A stretch of DNA of 64,000 bases from Ilex aquifolium (lineage: Eukaryota; Streptophyta; Magnoliopsida; Aquifoliales; Aquifoliaceae): contig OX637393.1 in NCBI GenBank assembly GCA_951799425.1, positions 27,442,244 to 27,506,243 of the forward strand, written 5' to 3'. Positions 32,976 through 45,841 of this stretch are shown here, in pieces. The notes under the pieces are model-generated. The model was not told where the DNA came from. It made no database searches and saw only the letters and a list, made by a program, of their open reading frames with translations. Made by a program: the position numbers and the translations under genes. The first letter of the stretch is position 1, and each line of letters starts with the position of its first letter.

Positions 32976-35900
32976 ATCCACCCTCCTAAAAGAAAGTTTC
33001 GCCCACGAAACTTAATCATCGAGTTAGTATATCTAATTCGAATTGACAACAAGGTTTCAATGAATATTATTCCCTCAAGCATCAAATCGAAGATCATAAT
33101 AGAATATAATATTCTAATTTTTTATTCCATCCCTTCCACTTATAGCATAATTACAGTTACTTAAAGTTCCCAGGATTACCTTTTTTTACTAGAATTCATT
33201 TATCACATTTATTCTCAATAATTATATACAATTGCTTCAACTAATTTCTTATCATGCATAACTACTATATCATAATACTTAATTGTCTACTCATCAAATA
33301 TCACCTCTCTTTTGAATTTCACAAATCCTTTCAATAAACATCATGTTTACTTCTTACCTGTAGCTTATTCATAAGCATACCAAAAAAAAAACTCAAATAC
33401 AATTTTCGCTATTAGGATTACTCAACTTTTTTATACTAAAATCGTGGTATAACACAAAATTTAGTAATAATATTATGGTAAGATGTATCTCGATTCTTGA
33501 AATAAATACAACATTCTTAATGACTTTGTATCTCACTAGCCAAGAGGAATTCACCATCTTTGAAATCTATAATAATTTTAATTTCACAACTACACACTCT
33601 CATATAAGTCAATATTCTAGGATCAACTCTTAGGTTACACATCAATTTGCAATTTCTCATGATACTCCTTACCTTCACCATTGTAGTCATTTATCAAATA
33701 GATTGCTGCGCACTCTAATATAAATTAAATCCACCAATTCACAAATCAAAACTAGTCACAATATAAGAATTCTCATAGGTTTGAAATTTCTGAGAATATA
33801 TGTCAGATTCCACCAAAGTGTACAATTCAAACCTAATCAGACTTATCCTCCAATTATAGCTTCTAAAATGTGTACACTAACGATCTATCTTATCCATTCA
33901 TAGAAAATCTTAGTAATTAACCAACTATACTACTTAGGCTAAGGGTCAAGTTATATTTTCAAGATATTTGCTCTCAGTCCCCAATCTTGAGCTCAAATTA
34001 ATAATCCTTACAATCTCCTTCATAACTCACTTGTATCTGGATTCATACTTTTAGATCAATCTTAATATCTTTATATGTTCACCAACTTGATTAAGGCCAA
34101 TTATTTTTTTCTATCTCCCAAGTATTCATTCTCAATCTCTAATCTTGAGCTAGAATTAATAACCATGTAATCAATTATTAGTGGCTTTCATTAACATCAC
34201 AACTCTTTTCACAATACCTATACTTTCGAATTCCTATGATACAATCCAGTACAATATATACCAAAATATAAAGATAGACTATCAAAGATTCCAAAATATC
34301 TCTCAATTAACTACTACCAAATTTCTTGTGATATAATCAAAATCAAAACTAGACTCCCAATAATTCAATTAATGTTCTTCAATTTAACCACATTAGTTAT
34401 CAGGGTCTTAACAATTATTCATAATCCCCGAGATAATAACTATCTGCTAATTAGTAGGATAACCATAGTCATTTTTCCCAAAAATTAGATAAAGTTTCTA
34501 CACTCATGTCAAAGTCAGTCTTCATGGGTATCATCATTGATTCCTCAAATTACATCCTTCTAATTATCACAACTAACTGTAAAGTTTGAATCTTCAGCAC
34601 TCATACCAAAAATTCTTAAGTATAATTAATCAAACCTATATATTAATAATGTATTAAGAGAGACATGAAAAAGAACTCCATATTCCCCCAACACAACTCC
34701 AATATCATTAAAAGATCCCACGTAATGGTAGAAGTTAACACCAAATATTGAAATCATCCTTATTTCAATAATTGTCTACTATATCTGACCTCGAGCTTTT
34801 AAACCTCTATAATCTTTAATCCTGCAATATTTAGGGTCAAAGGTAAGTACTAAAACTTAGTCAAACTTCCTAGATTTTCTTTTTTATATATCTATAAGTT
34901 CGTTTTCATAATTCAACCTCAAATTTCTAGTCAAAATTTGTAAATATAAGTCAACTATTAACTCTACACTCAACCAAGAGATTCTCGATTGTTAATACTT
35001 TAGAAAGTCTAAGTGCAGCCATTTAAACCCAAAACGAAATAAGATTACATAAATATAACGTCCTCAATGAGTATCATATGTATGACCCTTCTAAACCATC
35101 AATACTTCCAAAGTAAATTTAACCAACTCTCCGTAATATTTTCAAACTAATATTGGTAACCTCAAGTTTTTGGTTATGAAAACAAACTCTTATCCATTTA
35201 AGAATCATAACCACAATTCCTATTTCTATTCTAAAATAGGCTCTCATTCGATGTTACTTCACCATATTCTTTCAATTGATCATATTTGAGAATTATACTA
35301 TCTCATACAATCGTACTCACCCTAGAGGAAAACATAACACTCTCATGGTTCATATCGTAAAACCAAAACTACATTCATTCCTTAATATCTATGACTTTTA
35401 AGTAACACACATAACTTTCCATAACCTTATTATTCAAAACTTAGTCTATCTTTCAAAAAAAAATCTAAGTTGACCTTACCTTCGCACATCCAAATTGGGT
35501 TGTCACATCTCCTTTACTTCCAAAAAATATAAGCAACACTAATAGTAGAATAGAATATTTAGAGTCGACAAGGCACCAAATCTTAGTCACATTTTATATT
35601 GTTATCCATCAAAAACACTCCAATCAACATGGGGGTATCTCTCAATCAAAGCCTAAATAGTGTGGAAGTTCACTTAAGGATAAGTCCGTCAATGTCTAAG
35701 AAGAAAGCACAACACTTTGCTAACTAAGGAATACCACAATGTAGATTTTTGATCAACTTCGGAGAATAAACTGATTTAACTCAAGTATTTTTAGCATGTG
35801 TGACTATTATGGTTGGAAAGAAATGCGATTTAAGTTCTAAAAAAAAACGGTGCACAATTTGGAATTTCAAACTGGACCAATTAGTGAAAGGTAGTCTACT

Positions 35901-36321
35901 TGACTGATGGTTTTGCTACAGTTGTCCAATTCGAGTTTGAGTGTCTTTTGTCACAAATCCTATCTCATACCCTTCTACAATATAGATAATATCGCTTGTA
36001 TAAAGATCCATGCCTAGCATCATTTACTAACAAAAAACCAAATTATCATCTGTCTCCTAGAATAGTCCATAATGGCATGATACTAAACTAGCATACCCAT
36101 TCCAAAATCTTTGTCAACTCCTCTAAGCTAGGAAATCCAAGAATTCGAACAAATAATTAATCCTTAACCTAACTAAACAACAAATCACACTTATCTTACA
36201 AACATATAACTTCAAACAAATTCAAACCTAATGTTTCTTCAACCTAACCTAATAATCCAGTGATAATCCACTACCTACAGCTCCCATGTTAAACCTAATT
36301 CCTAGGCTCTGATACCAAACC
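32976..36321 (-). repeat. LARD internal region, AT-rich and without pol
   Basis: About 3.35 kb with no ORF over 70 codons and no recognisable retroelement domain on either strand. Ends: the minus-strand polypurine tract TTTAGGAGGGTGGA at 32977-32990 and the primer-binding site TTTGGTATCAGAGCC at about 36306-36320. An internal phrase around AATCTTGAGCT...AATTAATAA occurs twice (about 33980 and 34135). The hairpin at 32996-33011 and polypurine tract closely resemble those of element B, pointing to mobilisation by Tekay-type proteins. Confidence 0.7.
32996..33011 (-). other. hairpin GTTTCG-TGGG-CGAAAC beside the LARD polypurine tract
   Basis: Same 6-bp stem and position as in element B, with a different loop (TGGG instead of AGGA on the coding strand). 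Confidence 0.6.
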
Positions 36322-38351
36322 TGTAACGCCCCAAAATCCACCCTAGAAGGCATTACTATCTATAACCATTCATATCATGAGAGCAATTAATGAAATCCAT
36401 AAATAAACGAAATTTCATTCATCATCCATAATCACTAAAGCATCATCCAAAATAAATATCCCAAAGCATGACAATTACATCCAAAAACTAAATATTATCT
36501 CACATAGGAATAAATAAAATATTATCCTTAACATTGTCTCATAGTTAACCTCCCAGTCTAGAACATAAAGGAAACACTCTAAACATCCACCTCAGGATCC
36601 ACATTCCCATCAATTTGAGCTTCCCAATGTACCTGTTCATCCAATCCGAGCTCTTCCTCTAAATCATAATCTGAAAAAGATGTTATTTGTAGGGGGTGAG
36701 CACTAAGCTCTGTAGGAAAATCCTCCCAAGCTCGAACAAGGTTTTGAAAACATATAAAACAGGTCGGTCTCATTTTACAAAATATCATATATATTTTTGA
36801 AATAAAACAGTGACAGTTCATCAGATCTCAAGTTTACGTAGTATAAATAAATTAAATGAAGAAGTAATACCAACATTACCACTTTTTCATCCATCTAAGC
36901 TTCCCATTACCAACATTGTATCTCAGGTATGTAGTAAGACTTAACATGAATACACCCATTGAGAATATTCTGGCCCACACACACACACCCAATCCTCGCA
37001 AGGATACACAACTTTAGGAAGGGCGTATACCGACGCATCGACGGTGACGAATCCAACTCAGGAATAGTATACTAGCCCTCAGCCTCTATACCAGTGAGTG
37101 AATAGTGGTTTGGTCCTCGCAAGGCACCAACCCCACTACGAGTGGTAGGGAACCTTCAAACCCACTCGAAGTAAGAAACCCATCTACCCACTCTACGATA
37201 CCCGGTCAACGATCACCCATGTTCATCAAAACATCCACATAAGAGATAAAATACTAAATAAATTCACCAAATCACAGGTAAACCAAAAACCATAATTCCA
37301 CAGGTAAATCAAGAACCATAATTCCACAAGTATGTTTCCAGAACAACTCAATAAAATATACAAGAGATCATCAAGAAATATAATTTTATTGTTTAAATAA
37401 AACACTAGAGATTTTAAATCAAGAACAGTGGAATATCAAGATTAAAATCTATATTTCTTGAAAACTAGGGTTTTGATAACTAGAACGAGAGTTTTCATGG
37501 TTGTCAAACGATAACATCATTCAAGACATGATACAATTTGCAAGAAAACCAAGAACAATGATTTCATAACATATATATATGATTTAGAATCAAAACATAC
37601 ATATATATTAATCCTAGCCTCAATGAACAAGTTTAGGAAGAAACCCAAACTTGATTCTTAAATCTTGATCCTAATGTGTTTCGTTCTGATTACCCCACGT
37701 TAATCCTTCAAGATTTATCCCGTTCTTCCTCCTTTTCTTCTCCTCAAATTTTTCTAGGTTTCTTGGGGTTGAAAAATAGGTAAAGACTCTTTAGATCACG
37801 GCCCTAGGGTATTTATAGGCTGAAAAATAGAAAATTCCCATATGGGCGCGGGTAGAAGTCTGCCCCTAACTTACAGATCGGTTTTGACCTAATTAAAGGC
37901 CGGTTCATCAAATTTTGTGAAATACAATTTTGTAGCCCTTGAAGTTTAGTTTTTACAGTAAAAATTTCAGGTCAATCAAATATCGAAGTGAAAATTTATA
38001 GCCAAAATGTGTCAAATTCCTTTCTACTTAAATCCTCTCCAAAATAGGTTTTAACTCTAGAATACTTCTAAACTTCTAATACAACTCATATAACCTCTTC
38101 CAATATTTTTCGACAATTCGGATTCAATGAAAACTTTATTTTGACCTAAAAATATTTTTAAAATTACTTAATCACCCTTGTCAAATTTAAACATCTTCAA
38201 AACTCAATTTACCCCGAACGTAAATATGCACGAAACTCAAGCTTTATAATCAGTCTTTCAAAAATGATTTTAAGTTTTTACCATTATTTTATTCATCTTA
38301 AGAGAACTCTTAAGATAATATCCTTCTTTAATTTTAACACGGGGTCATACA
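36322..38351 (-). repeat. LTR E (2.03 kb), 5' LTR of the LARD-like element
   Basis: Starts TGTAACGCCCC and ends CACGGGGTCATACA, with a TATA-like CTATAAATA (minus) near 37810. It is close to LTR D but without the hAT-like insertions. It abuts RT coding sequence of the Tat element at 38352. Only a short palindrome (CCCATATGGG, near 37846) occurs where other LTRs have palindrome clusters. Confidence 0.9.
36579..36821 (-). other. conserved acidic mini-ORF in LTR E
   Basis: 80 codons, almost identical to the ORF of LTR D (LVRAWEDFPTELSAHPLQ, then YDLEEELGLDEQVHWEAQ), ending VDV-TAG. Confidence 0.5.
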
Positions 38352-40990
38352 GGTCTATACCACCACTGATTACAAATTGATGTCTTTCATGGACGCATTT
38401 TTGGGGTATAACCAGATTATGATGTACGAGCTAAACCAGGAGAAGACCTCTTTTGTAATAAAGGAAGGGACCTATTGCTACAAGGTTATGCCGTTTGGAT
38501 TAAAGAACGTATGAGCCAATCTCATTGGTCGGTCAATGGAAGTATGTGTGGACAATATGATCGTCAAAAGCTTCCAAGCTATGGAGCACATTGAGTAGTT
38601 GGGAAAAACCTTTGACATCCTTAGAAGATTCAATATGAAGTTGAACCCCTCGAGTGTGCTTTTGGGGTATCCTCTGAGAAATTCTTAGGGTTCATGGTAA
38701 CCCAAAGAGAAATTGAGGCCAACCTAGAGAAGATAAAGACACTTCTAGAGATAAGATCCCCACGGAGTACTAGGGAAGTCCAGGTACTTACTGGGAGAGT
38801 TGCAGCACTAAACAGGTTTTTCTCTAAAGCTAGCGACAAGTGTTTTCTATTCTTCAAAGTCATCAGGAAAGCCTTTGAGTTGACTCCAGAATGCGAAGAT
38901 GCCTTCCAAGCACTCAAGGAATACATCAGCAAGCCACCAGTTTTGGTGAAACTAGAGGAGGGTGAGCCGTTATACTTGTACCTCACTGTAACACAAGAGC
39001 CAACTAGTGTAGTTTTGGTAAATCAACGAGAAAAGAACCAACACCTTATCTACGATGTGAGTATAACATTAAGAGTAGTTGAAGCTAGATATCCAATAAT
39101 GGAAAAGGTTGCTTTTGTGCTAGTAGTTGTCTCCAGGAAGTTAAGACCATATTTCCAAGCCCATCTAATCATTCTACTCATAGATATACCTCTTCGCCAG
39201 GTCCTATAGAAGCCAAAAAAGTCAGGAAACCTAGCAAAAAGGTCCATCGAGCTTGGAAAATTTGACATTCAATATGTTTCCCGAACGGCGATAAAAGGGC
39301 AACTGGTTGCTAACCTATTAGCAGAATTTACTTAGGAAGCATCAGAACATGACGACGTAACTATGCATGTGGGAGAATGGCAGATGTAAGTGGTTGGTTC
39401 ATCCAATTTGACAGGAGTAGGATCTGGGTTAATTCTTATCTCACCCACCGAGGAAAAAATTGAGTATGAATTACGCTTCAGGTTTACGGCTTAAAATAAT
39501 GAGGCAGAGTACGAGCCCCTTATTGTAGGGCTCCAACTTGCCAAAGAATTGGGGGTAAAGAGCCTGAAGGTACATAGCAACTCATAACTTGTAGTCAGGA
39601 AGCTTCAAGGTGATTATGAAGCTAGAAACCCAAGAATGAGCTCTTACTTGAAGATGACAACAGAGAAGATTGCATGCTTCAAGCACTTTGAGATTACTCA
39701 GGTGCCAAGATCACATAACTCCCACGTAGATTCTTTGGTCTGTTTAGCCTCCGCACTTTCTGATAGCCTCAACAGAAATATATCAGTAGAATTCTTGCTG
39801 AAGTCTAGCACTACCTACATCAACGTCAACCCAGTTCAGCAAGAGCCAAGTGGATGGACAAGAAATGACGTACTTCCAGCATGAAATACTACCTCGAGAG
39901 ACCCAGCAAGCTTGAAAGTTGTGGAGAAAAGCTTCAAGATACGTAATCTTGAACAAAGTACTCTATAAAAGAGCTCTCTTCCGTATCTTAGATGTTTAGC
40001 ATCAGCCGAGTCCTCCTATGTCATGAAAGAAATCCATGAAGGAGTATATGGAAACCATTTTGGAGGACATTAGTTGGCTCAGAAGATCCTTAGACAAGGG
40101 TACTTTTGGCCTACCATGAAAAAAGATGCCCTGGACTACGCACGAATATGCGAAAAATGCCAGAAGTTTGCAACTGTTCCAAGGCTCCCTACTGAGAAGC
40201 TTACTCCAATCACAAGCCCTTGGCCATTTGCTCAATGCGGCATTGATATTGTGGGGCCACTCCTGATGGGAAAGGGACAAATAAATTCGCAGTAGTAGCT
40301 ATTGATTACTTCATCAAATGGGCAAAGGTAGAACCGTTAGCAACCATAACTGAGTAGAAGATCCATAATTTTGTCTAGAAATCAATAGTCTACAGATTTG
40401 GGATACCTACTGTTATAATAACAACAAGCAATTTGACAACAAAAAATTCAGAGAATTCTGCTCCGAGCTGGGAATCCACAATCACTATTCCTCTCCAGGT
40501 TATCCACAAGAAAATAGACAGGCAGAGGTAACCAATCGGACCTTGCTCCGAAATATAAAAACACGACTTGAGTAGTTAAAAGGACTTGGTGTAGACCAGC
40601 TTCCAAGCATCTTATGGGCATACTGAACCACTATAAGGGTGCCAAGAGGAAAAACTCCCTTCTCTTTAGCCTTTGGCACAAAAGCAATCATTCTAGCATA
40701 AATTGAGAAGGCGAATCATCAAACCAAAGAACTAAATCTTAGCAGGAATGATCGTTTGCTAGCAAACAACCTTAATTGGCTGGAGGAAAAGAAGGAAAAT
40801 GCCCAGATAAGAATGGCAGCATACCAAGGTCAAGTCTCCAGGTACTATAATACACGGGTAAAATCCAGGTAATTCCAAATGGATGATCTAGTGATAAGGA
40901 AGGTTACCACTCCCCATGAAGAACCCAGGAGAAGGAAAGTTGGGAACAACCTGGGAGGGACCCTACTGAGTCACGGATTGAATCTACTTG
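38352..40990 (+). pseudogene. Tat-type pol remnant: RT, RNase H, archaeal-type RNase H, integrase
   Basis: RT: FMDAFLGYNQIMM, GTYCYKVMPFGLKN, then VDNMIVKS in place of the YVDDM box (about 38390-38570). RNase [20 protein letters not shown] through [16 protein letters not shown] (about 38790-39130). Archaeal-type RNase H: GSGLILISPTEEKIEYELRF, NNEAEYEPL, NSHVDSL (about 39410-39740), with one Asp replaced in the first motif and one by Asn in HSNS. Integrase: CEKCQKFATVPRLP, PFAQCGIDIVGPL, YPQENRQAEVTNRTLL (about 40150-40540). Many stops and frameshifts make it dead. Its 5' boundary is LTR E. Confidence 0.88.
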
Positions 40991-41239
40991 ACTCAACAGA
41001 AGCATGATTGGGGGCTTACAAGCCCACAACTTGCTCGGAATGAGTCAATATGCCAATAAATCAAGAAAAAATGACAGTATGTGAGAAGCAATATCCTTTA
41101 CAAGATTAAAATTCTTCCAAAAGAAAGGGTCAGGGGGGATAGCAATACAAACAAGTCAAAGTCTTTGTTTCACAAAGAGGTTGTACAAATTTACAATTTC
41201 TTTGGCAATAAAATAGTAGTAAGAAAGCCTAATGGCGCA

Positions 41240-42450
41240 TCCCTGTGATTAGTCAAGCCTCCTCCGGCGCTTCTTTGCTGATGGAGACCCTTGATCCCAG
41301 CTTCGCTTCCCCAATGCAGCAGCCACAATCGCAGGCTCCGCAGTAGGTATTATCATCCTCCAAAGCTATCGTCGGTCCCTCACCATCATAGGGGATCACC
41401 TCTGTAATGTTCAAAAGAGGACCAAGGCCCAAGAATACGAACCTATCAGGGGGTGATTAAACTCCTGAAAGGTCTGGGACTCCCCTCAGCAGCCTGGGCG
41501 ATCCTTGCCCGTACATCTGGACTCAAGGGAGGCCTCTCCTATAGGAGTTATAAAAAGATGACAGAACGAAGGTGTATGGCTAGAAGACGTAGAAACAAGG
41601 TTTATCCGCATTATTAGGAGGATACCAAAGCAGGGGAACCCTCGGACCAGCTCTTATAGCACCCTCGAACTCCTAACCTTCCCCTGAGATAAGGAAAAAT
41701 ATCCCTTCCCATCTAGGACGAGGATAGAGAAGCTTAGAGATGAGTTCCAACATATCCTCCCTTTAAAGGAAACGATAAAAGCCATGGTCATTAGGCGCCA
41801 GGCAGAAAAGGTTGGCAAATTCCACCATTGTTGGAGAATGGCCTTATCCAGCCAAACGTCAGACATCCATCACCCTAACAATAATGCCCCACCCCTCTAC
41901 GGAGATACGAGCAGGGCATAAATTGAAGAAGTAAAGAATATCTCTCACAAAGGGAGAGAAGGGGAATCGGAGGCCTGCTTCAAAGGCATACTCAAAGAAG
42001 AAAGCCCTAGTAGGAGACATCATGCTACAAGGGGGAGTCAGGTGTGGGAACCCGGAGCTAGATCCTAGCAGGAAACCCATAGAGCTCCCTGAAATTTAGC
42101 AAGTCTACCACTATCATAATGTTGGGGACCAGCAAGTTGGCCAAGGTAGGCTCCATGAATAGTGCAGCACGCCTCCTGAAAGTTTTCTCTTGATGTTGAC
42201 CATCCATAAAGAAGAAGTAAAGAGGAAACGTTTGGAAGATGAAATGATGAGGAAGATGGGATTCGTAAGGCTTAAATATGGACTATGCTCTTATTCCTTA
42301 AATGGACTTAAATGTAGGATGTCTGCATCTGGGAGATGATGTGACCGATATTCAAGGTGTCGTGGAGCTGAAGCGACAAACATTCATTCCTTTTGGCGGC
42401 AGGACAGTTAAGATAAAGCATAATTATCTACTCCAAATCGCTTTAAATAC
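41240..42450 (-). pseudogene. antisense Transposase_28-like module, distal copy
   Basis: On the minus strand, YAFEAGLRFPFSPFVRDIL, FFNLCPARISVEGWG and, further on, FFLISGEG*EF are the diagnostic segments of the plant 'putative gypsy type transposon' family (Pfam PF04195), found antisense in Tat elements. Frameshifts and stops interrupt it. It ends near 41240 in an acidic, Cys-containing tail. Function in live elements is not established. A second module lies upstream at 42920-44810. Confidence 0.65.
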
Positions 42451-42919
42451 CAGAGGATGACACGAGTTCATCCTTTGAATTGGGCCCACTGGGAAACCTG
42501 GCCCAGCCAGAAAATTTCCTTTGGGCCACGATGGGAGTTACTATACTCAAGATTAAAGATTAAAACCAAAAAAAATTCTATTAGTATCTCGAGAAATACA
42601 GAGGAGAACAAAAGAAAAAAAAATCAAGTGGAGTCCCCTAGGGGCAAAGTAGGAACAGGGAAAACAACTTCTAATGGACCCAATACCACCCTATCAACTT
42701 CCTTAGTCATGTCAGAAGAGTCGTTGGTATTAACCAAGGCTACCTCTTCTACTCCCGTTGGGATCAGGTCCTCCACCTCTTCGTCATCACCCACTTCTTT
42801 GCTAGTCACAACCACTAGAGTAACATCCTCTCTGGGTTTGAAAAAGGAAAAATCCAAATCAGGAAATTTCTGCTTAACTCATTTTCGAAAGTCTTCAAAT
42901 CCATCAATGTAATACTCCA

Positions 42920-44810
42920 GCATCTCCTCTTTGAACTCTACAGAACCTTGATATGCAAAAGCTCAACCTCTTTTTGCCCAGCAAAGGCTGAGAGCTCCGA
43001 AACCTTTCAAGCAAGAGTCTCCCTCTCATCTTCCAAGTCCTTGCCCTTCACATAAAACTTAGACAACTCAACCATGGCCCCATTCAACCGGGATTATAGG
43101 TCACTGTTGAGCTTGGCAACCTTGTCCCTATCCTTCTCAATGGAGGAAAAGCGACTGCAAGCCTTCTCAGCAACCTCCTTGGAAAGAGAAGCCTCCTTAC
43201 GAGTAGAGGTCAGCTCCACCTCCTTCACTACAAGTTGGGAGCAAAGGGACTGAATTTCTTCTTCAAAAGACTTCCTCTCACTCAACGCAGTATAGAAGAG
43301 GCTTGTATTCAAAATAGCAAGCTAAAGAAAGAAAGAAAATATTAGATGCCAAATAATCAAAAAAAGCCAGATACAGAAGAGTTAAAAAGTTTACCTACCC
43401 GACAAAAAAGGAGAGATTCTTGGCAATCCAAGATGGCCCCAAATCAAAAGCAACATGTAATTCATCTTTATGAACAAACTGATGAAGCTGAGTCGAAGCC
43501 TCCTCCACATTGTTCCACATAGCTTAAGGAACAGCTGCTGGATAAGGAGAAAAGGGTGACGAGGTGCGCTTCTTCTTCTCAATTGTCCTAGGAGCTATAT
43601 TCTTCCCTTATCCTTTGGATGAATGGAGGGAACCTTTGCAGGAGAGGATGACCTAGCTGACCTTGAAGCAACTTGGGAAGAACCACCCCCGGAGGTGACC
43701 TCAGTGTTTGGAAAGGAGGTTGGAGGAACACTAAAGATCGAAAATATCTCTTTCCCTTGAGGAAAGGACATCCTCGGCCTCTTGCGAAAAAGAGGACTGG
43801 TTTCTAATGCCCTCTTGGTAGCAGCAGCCTAGAGGACCTTTATGTCAATGCCTTTGAAACCATAGCTGAAGGATCACCGAAAGTTAAAACAAGCTCATTA
43901 CAAAAGACTAAGCAAACTAAAGGAGATCGTTACCTTTAGAAGATGGAGGTGATTCCACTGGGCCACCCAAAGGAGGCCCTAGAAAACACACAGAAAGAGC
44001 TTGGTCAATCACAAGCTCATAAAAGTCCTTGATAGGGTAATCAAGCACCAGTTTAATCCACGCTCTAGAATCAAAGGATAAGAGGTTCGACTTGCCTGCA
44101 AAGAAGGATATATAAGAACCTAAAGGGGACATATAAAATAGCTACTAAAAAGATTACTTACTGGAAAGTGAGGAAGGACTTTCCCAAATACGAGGGACTC
44201 AAAAGGAGGTCCCATAAAAAGATTCAGAGGGCCCAAATTCCCAACCAGAGCCAGAGACAAAGAAAAATTTGTCCTTCCACTCCTTCATAGGGAAGCTTGT
44301 CAATAGAGAAGGACCCTCTCTCTTTGAAAAGTAAAAGCACCCCAAGCCTTGCCCTGAGCAAAGGGTGAGTTTATAGTAGTGAAGCAAAGGAGGGTTGCAC
44401 ACCGATACCATTCGCCCTGGCCCAGAGGACACCTATACCAATCAAAAAACCCTAATTACTGGGAGTTACTCGAACGGGGACAAGGTTCAAAAGTTAAAGG
44501 TCGAGTCCTGTTTCAAAGGTGGACTCATAGAAACAAACTTCCTTGGGGAAGAAAGAGTTGATGGTCTCATTAGAAAAGGGAACCCGTAGGCGCACAGAGC
44601 TAAGAATCGAATATCAAGCCCTGAGCTCTTCAAGAGAGCCTTTGCTCAGACAGCTAAAAATACTCAACGCCGTTGATTCTCAAAGTTGAAGACCCAACCT
44701 CTTGAATAGATTCATAGTCTTTTTCATTGACAGCATCAACCTGGGCCACAAGCGCCGAAACAATCTCAGCATAGTTAGTAGTCATAATCAGGAAGTTTGT
44801 GGTGATTGAT
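42920..44810 (-). pseudogene. antisense Transposase_28-like module, proximal copy with coiled coil
   Basis: Minus strand from about 44790: MTTNYAEIVSALVAQVDAV, then VPFSNETINSFFPKEVCFYE, YFSKREGPSLLTSFPMKEW and DKFFFVSGSGWEF (about 44240-44310). Between 43312 and 43094 a charged helical stretch (FEEEIQSLCSQLVVKEVEL) looks like a coiled coil. This is the same family layout as the distal copy, so the antisense ORF is present twice or was split by rearrangement. Stops and frameshifts are present. The plus-strand ORF 42457-42912 looks like a shadow. Confidence 0.62.
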
Positions 44811-45619
44811 GTATAGATTTGGAGGAAGGGAATGATTAACTTTGCTAACGACTAGAGAAAGGAAAAATTCGAACACAGAGGCAAGAGGAGAATGAATGGG
44901 TTCACTCACAAAAAACCCTAGGGGTTCTAAGCCAAAATTTTTCCACCTCAGAAAACAAAATCAATAGAAGTGAAATTAAAATATGTGGCTCCAACCTATG
45001 AAATCCAGAGTGAGTAATCATATTGAGATAGGAATACAATAGAAGATTAGGGCAAAGAGTCGAAGGCGCACCGAAATTCCAGAAGCTCTCAAACAACTAG
45101 AGACGAAGGCTGAGGATTCTTATATACTAGGCCCACAATGGCTCTTTAGTGGTTAAGTATACAAAGTAGGTGATTTTCCCCCCTCTAACTGACGAATGCA
45201 ATCAATACCCTTAGTGTGCCTTTTACTGGTATGAGCTAAGGGTGTAAACCCCCACACTCGTATCTTTATATAGTAATATAATTATGTTTTGAAATGCTAA
45301 TATATGTAATGATGTATGCATGAAATATGTAGATTGTACAAATAGAAATAAAAATTTTAGTTGAGGTAATAGGGTATGTTGTAGAAGTTTGGAAGTATTC
45401 CGGAGTGTACGCATATTTTAGAGAAAATTTGGGTAGAAAGGATTTTGTACACTGCCTAGTAATTAGACCATAAATTTTTATCCTGATGTCCATTTGATCT
45501 GAAATTTTTACAGTAGACTCTATACTTCTAGGGATACAAAAGTGTATTTCACAAAAATTTTCCAAATCGACCCCTAAACAGGACAAAACTTCACTGGAAG
45601 TTTCAGCAGAAACTGGGAT

Positions 45620-45780
45620 GACGTTCGAACGTAAGTGAGTCCCAGTACTTTGACGTCTGCAAAGCTCTGATGGAAATGCAAAAGTACTGGGAGCAACCAA
45701 CGTTCGAACGCCAAAGTGACATTCGAACGTAAATAAAAAATTTGCACTATTGACGTTTGAACGCCAATGACGTTCGAAAG
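45620..45780. repeat. ACGTTCGAACGT palindrome cluster (LTR F)
   Basis: Five copies of the 12-bp palindrome or one-mismatch versions (GACGTTCGAACGT, AACGTTCGAACG, ACATTCGAACGT, GACGTTTGAACG, GACGTTCGAAAG) lie within 160 bp and end about 50 bp before the TATA box. Confidence 0.9.
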
Positions 45781-45831
45781 TGAGTTACGAATTCTGAACT
45801 TCAGAATCGCGCACAGGAGGCCATTTCTTCC

Positions 45832-45841
45832 ACTATAAATA
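45832..45841 (+). promoter_or_regulatory. TATA box of LTR F
   Basis: CACTATAAATAC, identical to the motif in LTRs B and G and placed just downstream of the palindrome cluster. Confidence 0.7.

Larger units (their letters stand above)
28633..38351 (-). mobile_element. LARD-like non-autonomous element, tandem chain sharing LTR D
   Basis: In minus sense: LTR E (36322-38351), primer-binding site, about 3.3 kb AT-rich internal region without pol, polypurine tract, LTR D (28825-32975), a second primer-binding site, and 192 bp of a second internal region that matches 36130-36321 and stops at 28633. One LTR therefore serves two internal regions, as expected from LTR-LTR recombination between tandem copies or insertion into an existing LTR. 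No RT, integrase or Gag motif is visible internally. Confidence 0.8.

Noticed and set aside
42457-42912. 151-codon Ser/Thr-rich plus-strand ORF
   Set aside because: Antisense shadow of the Tat antisense ORF region, with low-complexity content.
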